The notes beneath the pieces are model-generated. The model made no database searches, was not told the origin of the DNA, and saw nothing but the letters and a program-made list of their open reading frames with translations. From Liolophura sinensis (taxonomy: Eukaryota; Mollusca; Polyplacophora; Chitonida; Chitonidae), in NCBI RefSeq assembly GCF_032854445.1, contig NC_088295.1, positions 56,527,249 to 56,591,248 on the forward strand: a stretch of 64,000 bases of DNA, in the 5' to 3' direction. The translations under genes were made by a program, and so were the position numbers. Below are positions 1 through 13,257 of the stretch, piece by piece. Every line of letters starts with the position of its first letter. The first letter of the stretch is position 1.

Positions 1-139
1 TGCCCCACAAATCACATTAAATGCAAAATATTAATAGACCTTCCCATAAACCAGCTATAGTAGATTTGCTTTAGATAATTTTTGGGAGAAGTTTATTACA
101 TGTGATACCAAGGGTACAGCACATGAACAGGCAGGCAAG

Positions 140-522
140 GATGAAGTTAAAAATTTTTATTGAAAATGTTTACATGACGTTAAAGAATACGGACCGACGA
201 ATGTATAAAGTTATAGAATTAGGGTGAAAATTTTAGCATTTCGTAATAGAGCACTGCCCGATACAAAACATGGATTTTTAACTTTATAGTTTTTATTTCG
301 ACTTATTTTGGCCAAAAGTCAACTGTTTGAAACGAGTTTAAAATTTGATTTGAGTCAGCTGACTGCTATTTTCAACTTGATCTCAGATCCCGAGTTCTGC
401 ATAGTGTGTAAACAGTGAGTGAGAGATGTGTCCATGGTAGTGCCCATGATGTGCCCATGACAGTGCCCATGATGTGCCCAAGATAGTGCCCATGACAGTG
501 CCCATGATGTGCCATGAGTTAA
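140..522 (-). other. Possible 3'-terminal exon (stop codon and 3' UTR) of the surface-protein gene
   Basis: A good acceptor on the minus strand (pyrimidine-rich, ending CACTGTAG) lies at 523-524. Joined to exon 4 in phase 2, it completes codon 200 as AGT (Ser) and the next codon is TAA at 519-521. Two AATAAA hexamers follow on the same strand (292-297 and 156-161). If correct, the protein ends one residue after its hydrophobic helix. Reading through exon 4 into the intron also stops at once (AGG TAA). A tail exon beyond the left edge of the window is the alternative. Confidence 0.3.
430..512. repeat. Short minisatellite of TGCCCATGA(T/C) units
   Basis: About seven degenerate 10-12 bp units built on GTGCCCATGA, alternating with GATGT or ACAGT. 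It lies within the possible 3' UTR of the minus-strand gene. Confidence 0.7.
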
Positions 523-1013
523 CTACAGTGAGGATGAAATAAAATAGGTTAGGACGATCATCCTGATAGGGGCTATTTAGTACGCATGTCCTCATCTCGA
601 TTTCAAGGGAGATAAACAGTAGCACAGATATCAGCCAATTTCGAGTACTTCAAGGGATTGCTTTGCATGGGCTCGGATAAGTAATTTTATTTTCTTTATT
701 GGCAACATAATTTGCACAAAACAATATAATTTTGAAAAGTTAATAAAATACATATGACACGTGAACTGAGCAGAATCCTAGGCTTTTGCTCAGCGTTACA
801 ATGTTGTACACGTAACATAGGCATGAAAGGCCACGAGCTTTTGTTTGCTTACTGTATGACGCGATTTGTGCATGCGCACTGATGCGTTATCAAAACTAGG
901 ATAAGGCTTATAGCCTGCTGAGATGCCAGTCCATGCCTTGTTTCAACACAGCTTAATAACATGTAAACTTACATCATAAAATACATGTACACTGCAAACG
1001 AAATAGTTCTTAC

Positions 1014-1089
1014 CTGCAAGTTATCACAATAATAATGATGATTAGCAATAAAAGAATTCCTCCTGCGACAGAAACTCCAATGATAAATG
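1014..1089 (-). CDS. Coding exon 4 of the surface-protein gene (transmembrane helix)
   Basis: A 76-nt exon with acceptor CCTTTTCAG and donor GTAAGA, entering in phase 1 and leaving in phase 2. It encodes AFIIGVSVAGG followed by a run of Leu and Ile and then VITC, about 23 hydrophobic residues with a small-residue patch. It is a transmembrane helix, or the hydrophobic part of a GPI signal if no tail follows. Confidence 0.75.
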
Positions 1090-4000
1090 CTGAAAAGGAT
1101 GGAAAAAGATATTGGCCTATGTAAGACATTTGAGACAGTGAAGTGTACAGAAGCTAGAACACAATATATTTCTACAGACAACTCTAATAATTAAGACTGA
1201 AAGAGAATTGAAGGAGAAATGTACGTAAAATTAGCGCAGAGGACAGAGAAACGTCCAGTTATCTGTATCACTATAACTTCACCAAAAGGAAAGGGCTATC
1301 TCTCTTGAATCGAGACAAATCTGTCATGAATGTATGCATGTATGTATACATGCAGAGCAAGAAAAAAACTGGACAAAAAGAGAATTATTCACTTACCTTT
1401 GCTTTCTAATATGGACACATCTTCCTCTCCAGGATTGGCTATACCTTCAAACGGTATGGTACCGTTATTACAGACAATCTCTACCTCGTTGACACCTGAA
1501 AGGGATATACAGATACGTAGTTACGGTTACGGTGTGTGATTACGGTATGTAGTTATTTACTTATAGCTACATTAGCTACATTATGTAGATATGTACTTAT
1601 GGTGAAGTTATGTACATATAAGTCACGGTGTGTAGTTACGGTATACGGATATACGTACATGAGGCACAAGTTACGACATGTAGCTACAGTATGCAGTTAC
1701 CATATGTGTTTAGTTACAAGATGCGTAGTTACAGTATACTCACGTGAAGTTGGGATAGAATAGTGGACACAGTATTCAGTCTGAGGTTTGGACTTGTCGT
1801 GCATGAACTCCACCGTGATGGGGTTGCCGCTGTTGATGGCGTACTTTTGGCTGAATATCGGACAACTGGTGCCGTTTCGTCGGCGGGTGTGTCGGAATAT
1901 GTTAATCCTGAGGTTACACGTCGCCTCGTACAACCGACGCGATGACTCCGGGTGGAGCGGTGTCACCGACAACGCAACGTCCTGGTCCGTACTGTTCTTC
2001 GGTATGACCCGGCAACTGCAGTTACCAGTGCTCTGATCGCCGCCCGTTACCAGTAAACCCGTGGGTTGCCGTAACGTGATGTGCTGACACACGTGAGGGA
2101 CTGAAGAGGTAAACAGAACACCCAGTATTAGTGACAGACTGTCTGACTGATTAATAGATTTGACTGATTATCCGCTATAACTCATCACTTCGATCTACAT
2201 GTAGTCCCCATTTTGAGTTGCTGGATGTCAACTGGATCAAAGGTAGAGAATGGCCGCACACTTCTAACCTAGACTTAATCAGTTGATCTTCCACATGGAT
2301 AACCTCTACTGATCCACTTGCAGACTTGCCATCTAGCCGAGGTGTGGGTTCAAACCCGACCTTGAACAATGAGTTTGTAGATTCCTTCATTGCTCTCACT
2401 TGAAGTCAATAAGCGGTTGAAGACGCTCGTGTGCACCGTTTGCACCTTCTATAACGTCCCTTCAAAAATTGTCTTCCACCAATGAGGTGCGCATATTTGT
2501 ACAGTACGTTACATGAGAAAGTTTGCCAATAACTTGCCAAAAATCTGTGGTTTATCCGTGAACTCCCATTCCCCCCATGGCCCATAAAACTGACCATCAT
2601 AATATAAATGAAAAAATCGTGAGTTTGACATTAAATAAAAAATCAAATAGTATTCCATGGTATCTAATAGATGTGTCAAGACATTTTCTCTGCGTTGTGT
2701 ATTTTATTTATTTATTTATTTATTTATTTGATTGGTGTTTTAGGCCTACTCAAGGATATTTCACCTACAGCGTTATAACGTTGTGTATGTTAAGTGTACA
2801 AAACATTACATTACCCTATCGGACATTAAGTCTATCGGATACCATGACATAGCCGTGGAAGCTATAGGCTATCTGATATCTCTATCATTCGTCTGCTCCA
2901 ATCTTATTATTTATGTCAAACGTTATGACATAAACCTGTACAGGTGCAATTATTATTCAGTGCCCAGGCCTTGTATAATATCCTGGGCAAAATCACCTAT
3001 ATGGTATACAGGCAGAGTGAGCCACGGCAAATAAGTCTACATCTACCGTACATATCTAACCTCACAGATGTCACCGCCATAAACATAGTAAAGATAACAT
3101 GATTTGCTTGTCACTCGAGGCGAGCGATATTGTTACAAGGGTTACAAGGGAGATAACCGTGACATTTAAACATATGGAAAATATAAATATGCAGCAAAAG
3201 CCATGTGTTAATATATCACATCCTTGGGCTTCTATATGTTCCTGAGTGAGGACGTGAACTTAACTGTGCATTGATTCAGATGAAGCATTTACAGGTGAAT
3301 TGATTATAACCTGTAAGATAAATGCGCTTATGCAGATTGATTCATTTCTTGTTTAACACCATGCTCAAAACATTTCCGGCTACTAAGGTAGAGGTCAGTT
3401 TTGTGGGTGGAGGAAACTGGAGTATTAAGAGAGAAATTACTGGCGAATAGAAAGCAATTCGAGGCAATTTATTACCGTCAAAATAAGGCGATTTCTTTAG
3501 GAAAAGTTTACTTACGGTCATGTTTTGCTTCACTGCATTTCGTTTGGGCGCCAACTGCTGTAAACAAACAAGACGTTGTGTGAGTTAAAGTTGCAAGCAA
3601 CTGAGCAATTTAGATTTTATATATTGTGCCTTTGCGAAGTACAGTTAGTAACTATATTACCATGTCCAGAATATGCCAAACTTCAAGTCTTTAATAATAT
3701 GCCTGCATTGAAATGGACTATTGAGAATAACTAAAAATGCATTTTGAGTTTTTGCAATGACTAGAACATTTGAAATCACGTTCAGTTCAGACACTCATGT
3801 TGCCAGTTGTGTTCAGACTGGCATTAACGTAAAGGCTAGTCTCAGAGTAGGTATATAAATTCCGACAAATGCACATAGAGGTTAAACACTTTCCATTTAT
3901 CTAGGAATTAATTTCATGACCCAGCGGGGTTTGGCCCGTTACACGGTAGAAAAAGGCAGAAAACGGCGCGCATTTCTGTCAGCCGTCTGCACGTATGTGT

Positions 4001-7000
4001 CTCGAACTCAATCTCAATTGCCTAGACCTGCAGATCGGCGCTAAAAGTGTGGTTCAACTCAGAAACGTATTATCTGTGCAACGGCAAGTACGGGTAATTG
4101 CAGCAACGGCTACAGCAGCTGTCGCTGGCTCAGTAACGGCAACACCAGTGACATTTAACGTGCGTGAAAAGGTCATGACCCCGGTGGGAAAAGCAAGCAT
4201 TGTGTGTTTAACCTGGTCTCGATTAATACCGCGAGAATACAACGACGCCCCTCCGTTGGGGTTAACTAAGTTGTCGTAATCGTTGACAACCAGCATATAT
4301 CTCTTAATTATAAGCTAGGTTTATAAAATATTAAGACAAATACTTTGATTAAAAAGGTGATGAACACAATTACTAGCGTCAGAAAAAAAATGTAAAGATA
4401 TACTCCAGCAATGACTTGCACTGGGTTTTTTCTCTGTCTGATTTTTTTTCAACATGAACATTTTTTCTCATATAGTTACAATTTAAAAACAAAATGTTGG
4501 AACTGACCGTTAGATATTTGTTACAGGCTTTTATGAAACCACGTATTTAGTCATCTAGACTATGATTTACATTCCAGCTGTTGACAAGGTACAAAATAAC
4601 AATTTGAAGCCCTTTCATAACTACTTCTGGCTCTGGCTAACTCACAAATAGGCTTTTCCTCAGAGGATGGTTCCAGTGTCGTTAATATTACCATATAATG
4701 CTGCCCAGTGAACCATAAGGCATGATGGGCATCGCTTAATTCGTATTTTCACTCCTACGTACTATCGCTCCGGCGTACTATCGCTCCGATGTACTATCGC
4801 GAGGACACGAAGCATTCGAATGTGTGGATGATGGCCTTAGCACACCTCCATACATTTGTAATACAGCACAATAAAAGTTCCATATTTACTCATTGCCAAT
4901 TTGGGTTGATTGATTGACTGCATTTAACGCCCTGCTCAAGGATTTTTGGCTCATATGACGGTGATCGTGTTTTTAGAGTGTAGGAAACTGTAATGGTATC
5001 TGACAAACCTCCTGACTTAAAAGACGCGGCTGAAACAGCGAGAGCTGGATTCGAAACCTCAACCTCACAGACCAACGGTGTGAGCACTCTGCGCGCCAGT
5101 GCCTTAATACTTCATCTGACCCAGGCGGTAAGCCCACCCACCCGATTTCAGAAGGAATGGTATTACAACCACCATATATATTTCCTGTTGGATATAGCGA
5201 GGATTCTGCAAGATTTTCTATGTTTATAATGTACATGTAAACGTGTTGCACATATCACGAGGTACAAGCCAGGGCTGGGTCGTAAACGAATGCTATATTT
5301 ATATACAAGCATGAGACAAGCAGCCGTTTGGCAGACTTTGTCCTTCTCCAAGTACAGCCAAGACTATATAGCCTGCAGCGAGATGCCACTGACAAAAATT
5401 AAGTTGGCAATCATCCTACTTCCTAATCAGCGAAGGTTGTAGCCTTTCATAACTCAACGCATGTTGTTTTTGTCAGCAACTGCACTGCAGTCTGTCAGTG
5501 TAGTAACATACACTCATAGCCAACTACATGTAAACAGTGTTTAGTGCGCGGACACCGATCACACGGTTTCCACTCATACGGATTCAAGCACAGTGAAAGT
5601 GTGAACTGTCTTATTACTGATAAAGGATATACATGTACATATACAAGGTTGCATAAAAGTACCAGCATCGAATAGGTTGTTACATGGGTAGTTTTTGTTC
5701 GTAACGGGCACAGTACTTACACTATCTCAAGCTTAAGATGCAGACAGCAAGCTCACGAGGAGAACTTAAGCTCATCAGTCGGACATCAAGCTTATGATGC
5801 GGATCTCAAGCGTATGATGCGGATCTCAAGCTATGATGCGGATCTCAAGCTTTATGGTGCGGATCTCAAGCGTATGGTGCGGATCTCAAGCGTATGATGT
5901 GGATCTCAAACGTATGGTGCGGATCTAAAGCTTATGGTGCGGATCTCAATCATATGAATGCGGATCTCAAGCTTATGGTGCGGATCTCAAGCGTATGATG
6001 CGGATCTCAAGCGTATGATGCGGATCTCAAGCTTATGGTGCGGATCTCAAGCTTATGGTGCGGATCTCAAGCTTATGATGCGGATCTCAAGCGTATGATG
6101 CGGATCTCAAGCTTATGGTGCGGATCTCAAGCGTATGATGCGGATCTCAAGCGCATGATGTGGATCTCAAGCTTATGGTGCGGATCTCAAGTTTACGACC
6201 TGGGCATCAAGTTTACGAGGCGGACCTCAAACTTACCAGACCTCAAGCTGAAAAGGCCGACCTAAAGCTGAACAGGTGAATCTCAAGCTTTACAAAGCGG
6301 ATCTCAAGCTTACCAGACGGACCTCACACCTACAACACGGACTCAAGCGGAAGAGGTGGACCTCAAGCTGAAGAAACCGACCTAAAGCTGAACAGGTGAA
6401 ATCTCAAGCTTACAAGCAGATCTCAAGCTTACCAAGCAGATCTCAAGCTTACAAACCGGATCTCAAGCTTACAAAGCGGATCTCAAGCTTACCAGACGGA
6501 CCTCACACCTGCCACACGGACTCAAGCGGAAGAGGTGGACCTCAAGCTGAAGAAACCGACCTTAAGCTAAACAGGTGAATCTCAAGCTTACCAAGCAGAT
6601 TTCAAGTTTACAAAGCGGATCTCAAGCTTCCCATGCGGACCTTAAACTTAGAGGCGTACCTCGACCTTACGAGGAGGGCATCAAGTTTACCAGGCAGACT
6701 TCAAACTCACGATGCAGACCTCAGGTTTATGAGACGGACCTCGAGCTTATAAGGAGAGCATCCAGTTTACCTAGCGATCATCAACTTACTAGGCAGACAT
6801 TAAACCCAGGGACCCGGTCCTCAACCTTACTATGCGGACCTCAAGCTTACGAAGAACATGCTAACATCACCAGCCACAGTTCCACATCGATACCTTTTAT
6901 AAAGCCAGGCAGCGCATTAACCCTATACGCTGTTACCATCATCCTTCAACCCTGTGACTGTTATGTGTCATCGCCTTCGGTTAATTAGTTCAAAACAGAA

Positions 7001-10000
7001 TGTATCTGTATTTACCATCAGATGCGGGCATGTGCATGCAACAACAATACCCCATAGATATCTATGCAACGCTTTATTACGAAACGACTGATGTGTACAG
7101 GCTATTTCACTAATGCGTTTTCGTTATTAAAGCTCGCACACAATGACAGACAATTGAGGCAATTAGCGGAAATAATTAGTGTTCTGTGCATGGGCAAATC
7201 CTGCAGGAGATCAGACGTGCCCGATGGCTATGGTTTTAAATGTGGAGTTAAGACCTGAGTTTTAAGGGGAAAGCAGACGGATTAAACAAGGTAAATATTA
7301 ATGTCGTTAATTATTCCAGAATTTGTATATACAGTTCCTAAATTAGGGTTTAATGGCGCAAAACTTAGCTGGTGGTAGTCATTTTATTACATGCGCATCG
7401 CCGGGTAGATCTTAATACAAAACACATTACGAGAGTTTTTAAATTACGATGCAAATATTCAAATCTGTTAACTTATTACCACAAATTAGCATGTGCTTTA
7501 ATTATGTAACCTAAAGCTATGTGGCAAACGATGTAAACTGAATCAGAATTCTTGACTACTGTGTAAGTGTAGTTAAGGTTTGATAAAATGAAATGACAGG
7601 TTATCGCCTCAAGGTGTAACTGAATTTCATATTTCACGCACAAGTCTAGAGGATTCAGCCTGTTGCCTACCTGCTCATTTTCTTTCTGATTTATACATAT
7701 CTTCAGGTAAATGTAAATAGAGGCAACACTGTTTTGGAAACGAAAAAAACTTTCATCTTAAATCAGTTTATTACTTATTCTAATACATTGTACGTACAAC
7801 GTTTAATCAAACATATGGCAATTGATCTTGTTCGATTGATAGTTATGTTAACTTTTTCCCTGCTTTAATGTTCCGCCAGCAAAGAGTTTCATTTTGGATA
7901 CATCCAAGAATCAACCAGCTCCTGAACCAACCTTGTAAGGAAAATTTAACATTTATTGGTCATTCATAAACTTGGCAACATTCCAAGTGTCCGTGGACAT
8001 ATAAATAGCTCACAATTCGTAATGGAAAATCCCCTCTAGACGACTTCCACGGAGTTTGCCGCCTAGCACTCAGTCAAATTTTTATTTTGCCGTCAAGTTG
8101 GAAGGCCTTATTCAATGTACAAGCTATAAGTGACAACAGAATAAATGCTTGTCATTTTCGTGATGTATCTTCAGTCTGGTAACCTTGGTGCAATGATTGA
8201 AAACCAGAATAAACATCGATCCTTTATTTTGCGACGGGGGGGGGGGGGTGTCATATAAATTGAGTAACACAACAGAAATATGACCCACTTACTTTTATAT
8301 ACAGTGGCTTAGTCGAAGCTAAAAACAAAACGGACACACAATGATAATCAGTATCCTATAATCTTCTCAGAATAGGTCTCTAATACTATATAGGGAATAA
8401 CTGATTCACCTAAACCAGACGGATGAGCTAAATTATTGCAGTTTCGGTGCAATTAAGCAATAACTTAATGACCTTAATTTGGCAATTGGTATTATTAGGA
8501 CCACAATTAGTCAATTGTCAGACAAATAAGAATGATGATTATACGAGAACTGATGAGCTGGTGGGAACTACCTGATGATACGCAGGTCCAGTGTTATTTT
8601 CTCAAAATATACTGGGTAACATTATAGGTGTAAACGGATGAACACGTAATGTAGACATATAACACTGACTGAACATGGAGCTAAATGATTTAGCATCGAG
8701 ATGATAATCAGCATTAACGTATTTTACCCAGTGATGTCCATGTACATTGTTCGGTAAGTCATTTCAGTGAAGCAGCACTAGATGAAGGGCGGCGGAAATC
8801 CGTTCTGCAACAAGGAGGCACATTACACGCACATGCACGCTAAAGGCGTCATATGACTGAAAACTGTTAAGTACAACGTTAAACTCTCAGCACTCACACC
8901 ACGTACACTGGTACGTGTAGCATAGATGTCAAGATACCGAAGTACTACTTTTAAGCCATGGGCTGAAAATCGTATTGGGCGTTATAAAGTTGGTCGTGGG
9001 TCGAGTCGACATTTTCAAGAAATGTGATATAGCATCAGTTCCTTCGCCACAGGTATTAATCCACGATATTATCGGCTGTTCAAATTGTGAAGCTTTTCTT
9101 AGCTTACTTCTCCCAGTAATCGGTGGTTGGGTACATTTATAGAAAGGCATTGGAAATTTCATTCTGATGAGACAAACGTTTCACCGTGAAAAACTATTAA
9201 TCTATGAAGGTTTTATATACCGCAGTCAAACAAAGTGCTTTTGATTCAACACATGATGATGGCCAGTTTTTTAGGTGACACATCATCTATTGTTGAGTGT
9301 AGGCGTATGTAGGCTCACATTATACAGCGTTATAAATAACCCGAGTATTTCCCGGACACATGTTGTAAGACACATGTGAAAATGAACCTGCCAGTGCGGA
9401 GAGCCTATCGTACGTAATGAGGAATCGTTGTAGCCTGTATAGTAAGTCGGTCACATGCTGATAGTGCACAATGGGATGTGACGCATAAAATGTGACCGGT
9501 GATCGACGCCATTGCTTTTGGAGACAAACAGCAGGGAAAAAAGTTGATACATTGCAGAAAAACGTGTGGCAAAAAAGCAGATTATGAATGAGTGTTTAGA
9601 TATAACCCTTGCTTATAACCTTTATATAAATAGGTTTTTAGTTTTTTTAACTTTATTTAATCTGTGAAATGCATGAAAACTGACTGAAAAGCACAAAATA
9701 TCATACACTTGTGGTGGCGTTATATTTAGATCAATTGAACCATCATGGCTCACGCAAAACTGACCTAGTAATTTCCACGGTTTCGTGGTACAAATCATTT
9801 TTCTGGTACAAATCAGTTTTGTGGTACAAATCGCGCCGCGAGTAAGCATGAATAAGAAGTGGCATTGGTCACTACATGTCAAAATGGGGAACCAGTTATT
9901 CGCAGTCGGGGTAAAAACAACACATTCGTCGAAGACAGGGCATCAGGGCATTGGTAAGTAATCCATACCAAAAAATGGCTATTCTAACTTTGTTTTCAAA

Positions 10001-13000
10001 ACACACTTTTCTTTACATGTGTTGAGAGGTTACCTAGAAAGGTCTTGCATGTCAGAACGGCCACTTGGTGTTAACCCCATGTTGATGCCACCAGGGGGCG
10101 TGACATAGTGTGGAAATAACCTATACCACTAATTCACACCCTGTGGCACAAAATAATAGCACTCACTACGTACGTCTACTTATTCTCTGTTTCAAATGTG
10201 TTATGCACTTTAAAAATAGCGCAGCTTTCCATGCTGACAACGTACCATCTTCAGTTCTTAATTCAAGAGTTTCAAGAGATAATATCACGTCGACATTTTT
10301 GACCTACATGTGTCGTACACTTGAACACAAGAGAAACATCTGTGTCAGGTATAAGATCAGCCATATCTGATTGAGATGCATCGCTTAATGTGTGCGTTTT
10401 CTGATCAATACTTGAATACCATTACGTCTTGGTTGTTACGTAATTTTTCAAGTACGTTCCACAATTAATCCAGCCTTTCCTCCAGGGCTCATTTGTGTAT
10501 TAGCTAATGCTGGTATTAGGTCATATTTCATATTCAAAATGTTACCCACACTCAGCAACAAATGCAGTTCTCTAAAGTCAAAGTATAACAGCCGCCCATT
10601 TAGTTCATATTTTATATTTATTTATTTTTTGATTGGTATTTTATGCCGTGCTCAAGAATATTTCTCTTATACGAAGGCGGCCAGCATTATGATGGGCAGA
10701 AAACGGGCAGAACCCTGCGGAAACCCACGACCCTCCGCAGGTTGGTGGCAGACCCACCCACGTACGTCCGGAGAGGAAGCCAGCGTGACCTGGACTTCAT
10801 ATTTTATATGCTGGTACACAATTTTTTTAGGTTAAGTACAAAACTGAAGACTTGACTTCCGGTTAAATCTGGTATTAAGTCTTAAATCAGTTTTGTACAA
10901 CCGCGCCTATGTAATATTTCAGCTGTTCTTGTAGTTAGTCTCCCTGATGAAAACACGACGATCATGCTGACGACGCCTCAGACTTTACGGTTGAGTTTGT
11001 TTTGAATCTACACCTTACGAAGGCGACCAGATCGAATATGCTGTCGTCCAGGAGATTGTTTTACCTAACCAATAGCGCACAAATGGCCAAGTTGAAGATC
11101 AGAATCATATGGAATTACTGATATCTTTTTATTTTTTTGGGTTCTTTTAAAATGTTTTAATTGTAACCCTATCGGTGAAAACAGACCTCTACAGAGCTGT
11201 GGTTAAAAAGCGACTTTCAAAAAGTTTTCTTGATTACAGACAAGAAAAAAAAATTCCAGCAAAATATTTCTCCAGCCAACAATCACACTCGTCTGACAAT
11301 TTAACTATCTTCTAGGAACAGTACGTGCCGTCATCGCAAGTAAACCACGAGACTTCCACAGTCTGTACATGTCATAAATTCTATGAATGCGGCTCCCATG
11401 TAGGACATTCAGATAGGCTATTTCCGACTATACAAATCTAAAGGTCACTATGAGGTCATCCATCTGCCTTACTTACATATACCTAAACCTTATGTAAACA
11501 CAATCGTTTCTTTTTACAACAACCCCCTCCCCCACCTCCCCCCTCCCGACAAAACAAATCATACAATTAACACTGTTTGGTGATGAGGCGAGGTCCCTGT
11601 GCATTATTCATTGTCATGCCGAGATGTTTCTTTTGTGGCTTTAGGTAACAGGACTTCGGATTACAATCTACTCGCGCCTACAGAAGGACAGCGTCAACTT
11701 CTACCATTTTCATACGTTTGATCACGTCTGGGAAAGCTACTGGCAGCAGTTCCCGCGAGCAGACTCGTGCATAGTTCCCGCGATCAGGTTCGTACATGGC
11801 CGCCCGGTAATATATCTGAGTAGTGGTCGCAAGGCTATTATGTCAATGGGCTCGTGAAGTCAGTATACCGATGCAGCCTGCTTTGCTTTCATTGTGAACG
11901 CCTTTTGTTTCCGTGAATAATCCTGCATACCCTAAGCCACTCTGTACACTCTAAGGTTATGCCCAAAACAGTTAGGTAACAATGAAATTGAAACTTAACG
12001 ACCGCTGATTTTTCAGTAATGCAACATTCTAAAAAAAAATCACTGTTAAATGCCAGTCACAATTCGAGTGCTGGGATCCGTTTTCCTTTCTGTGCGTTCT
12101 AAAATGTAAATTAATAATTACTCAAAAATGATAATCGATCCCTTCATTCACTGACCCTCCTGAAAATAGGTGGGGAGACACAGGAATACAGTATTTTACG
12201 TTATATAGAGTACAGATTTCTAAGCAAGATATTTTTTAATCGAAAGGCGAGATACAGCCACAGAAATTCAGGTGGTGTCAAGCTAAGTAGATTTCCCGAA
12301 ACAAAAGCTTTGAATGTCCCAGGGTCAGCGTAGAAATCACAAGAGCGACGATGTAGAGTGGGTCTCCTCCGGTCCGTAATAGGAAACATCTTAACACGGC
12401 TACCTCCACCGTGTCAGGGTGCGTCTGAACAAGATTTCTAGAGTGTTGCCTTACTCTGCTAAATCACGACCACATGTGACGCTTTGGCCACCTTTAAAAC
12501 ACAGCAAATGTGTTTTTATTGAACCAGCCCAAAGATTCCCAAAAATATCCCGCGAGTACAGGCTAAACCAATATGTTGCTTTTGGAGTTCGTGTATTGTT
12601 TGGTGACGAACCGTGTCTATAAATACGATAAACAGAGGTTAGCTGGTGTTGGGCGGGGCTGGGGCACTACAATAATACACGAGGTAAATTCTGGCCTATA
12701 TATCGTATCGTTATACCTTGCCAAACTGGCTCGGGTGGGAGGGGGTGGGAGGCGTGGGTTCAAACCTGTGGCTGGTGCGTCACTACGATAGAACGTTTCA
12801 CTGCCCAGCCCACACGCGGCACGAGACAAAACGTGTTCTCACCGCGAACTGTTTATCAAGATACATTGACTCATCACTGTGCATCAAGCTACGCCTACTG
12901 ATTGTTCTCATCCGGAAATGTTAACCGACTCAACGACTACGTCTCCCCCAAAAGTTTCCGGTTTGTCACTTTAACCCAGCTACACTTTACCAAAACAATA

Positions 13001-13225
13001 TCCCGTGGCTTTTTTTATGACCTAGTTGTCATGAATATAAAATACTAATGGGACTCACATTCCTATAACTTAGTATGTTTTTTTTTTAAAAAGCAGATTG
13101 CCGCATTAGTAATTTTTACATATTATATTTTCACCGGTGTTGTTTTGACTCTCTCTCTCTGTCCGTCTGTCTGTCTGTCTCTCCGTTGGTACGCTGTCTG
13201 TCTGTCGGTCTGTTCGTCGGTACGC

Positions 13226-13257
<32 letters not shown>

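Noticed and set aside
2175-2399. tRNA B-box-like GGGTTCAAACCC at 2346-2357 and a VGFEPT-type frame
   Set aside because: No A box or cloverleaf could be formed around it on either strand; at best a decayed SINE head.
6035-6988. Frames of 76, 60 and 137 codons with Gly-Ser-Gln-Ala-Tyr repeats
   Set aside because: They are translations of the 20-bp satellite; period 20 residues follows from 20 bp not being divisible by 3.
8929-9162. 77-codon minus frame
   Set aside because: No homology I recognise and no flanking splice or promoter signals.
12750-12775. GGGTTCAAACCTGTGG, another B-box-like string
   Set aside because: No tRNA fold or SINE body nearby.
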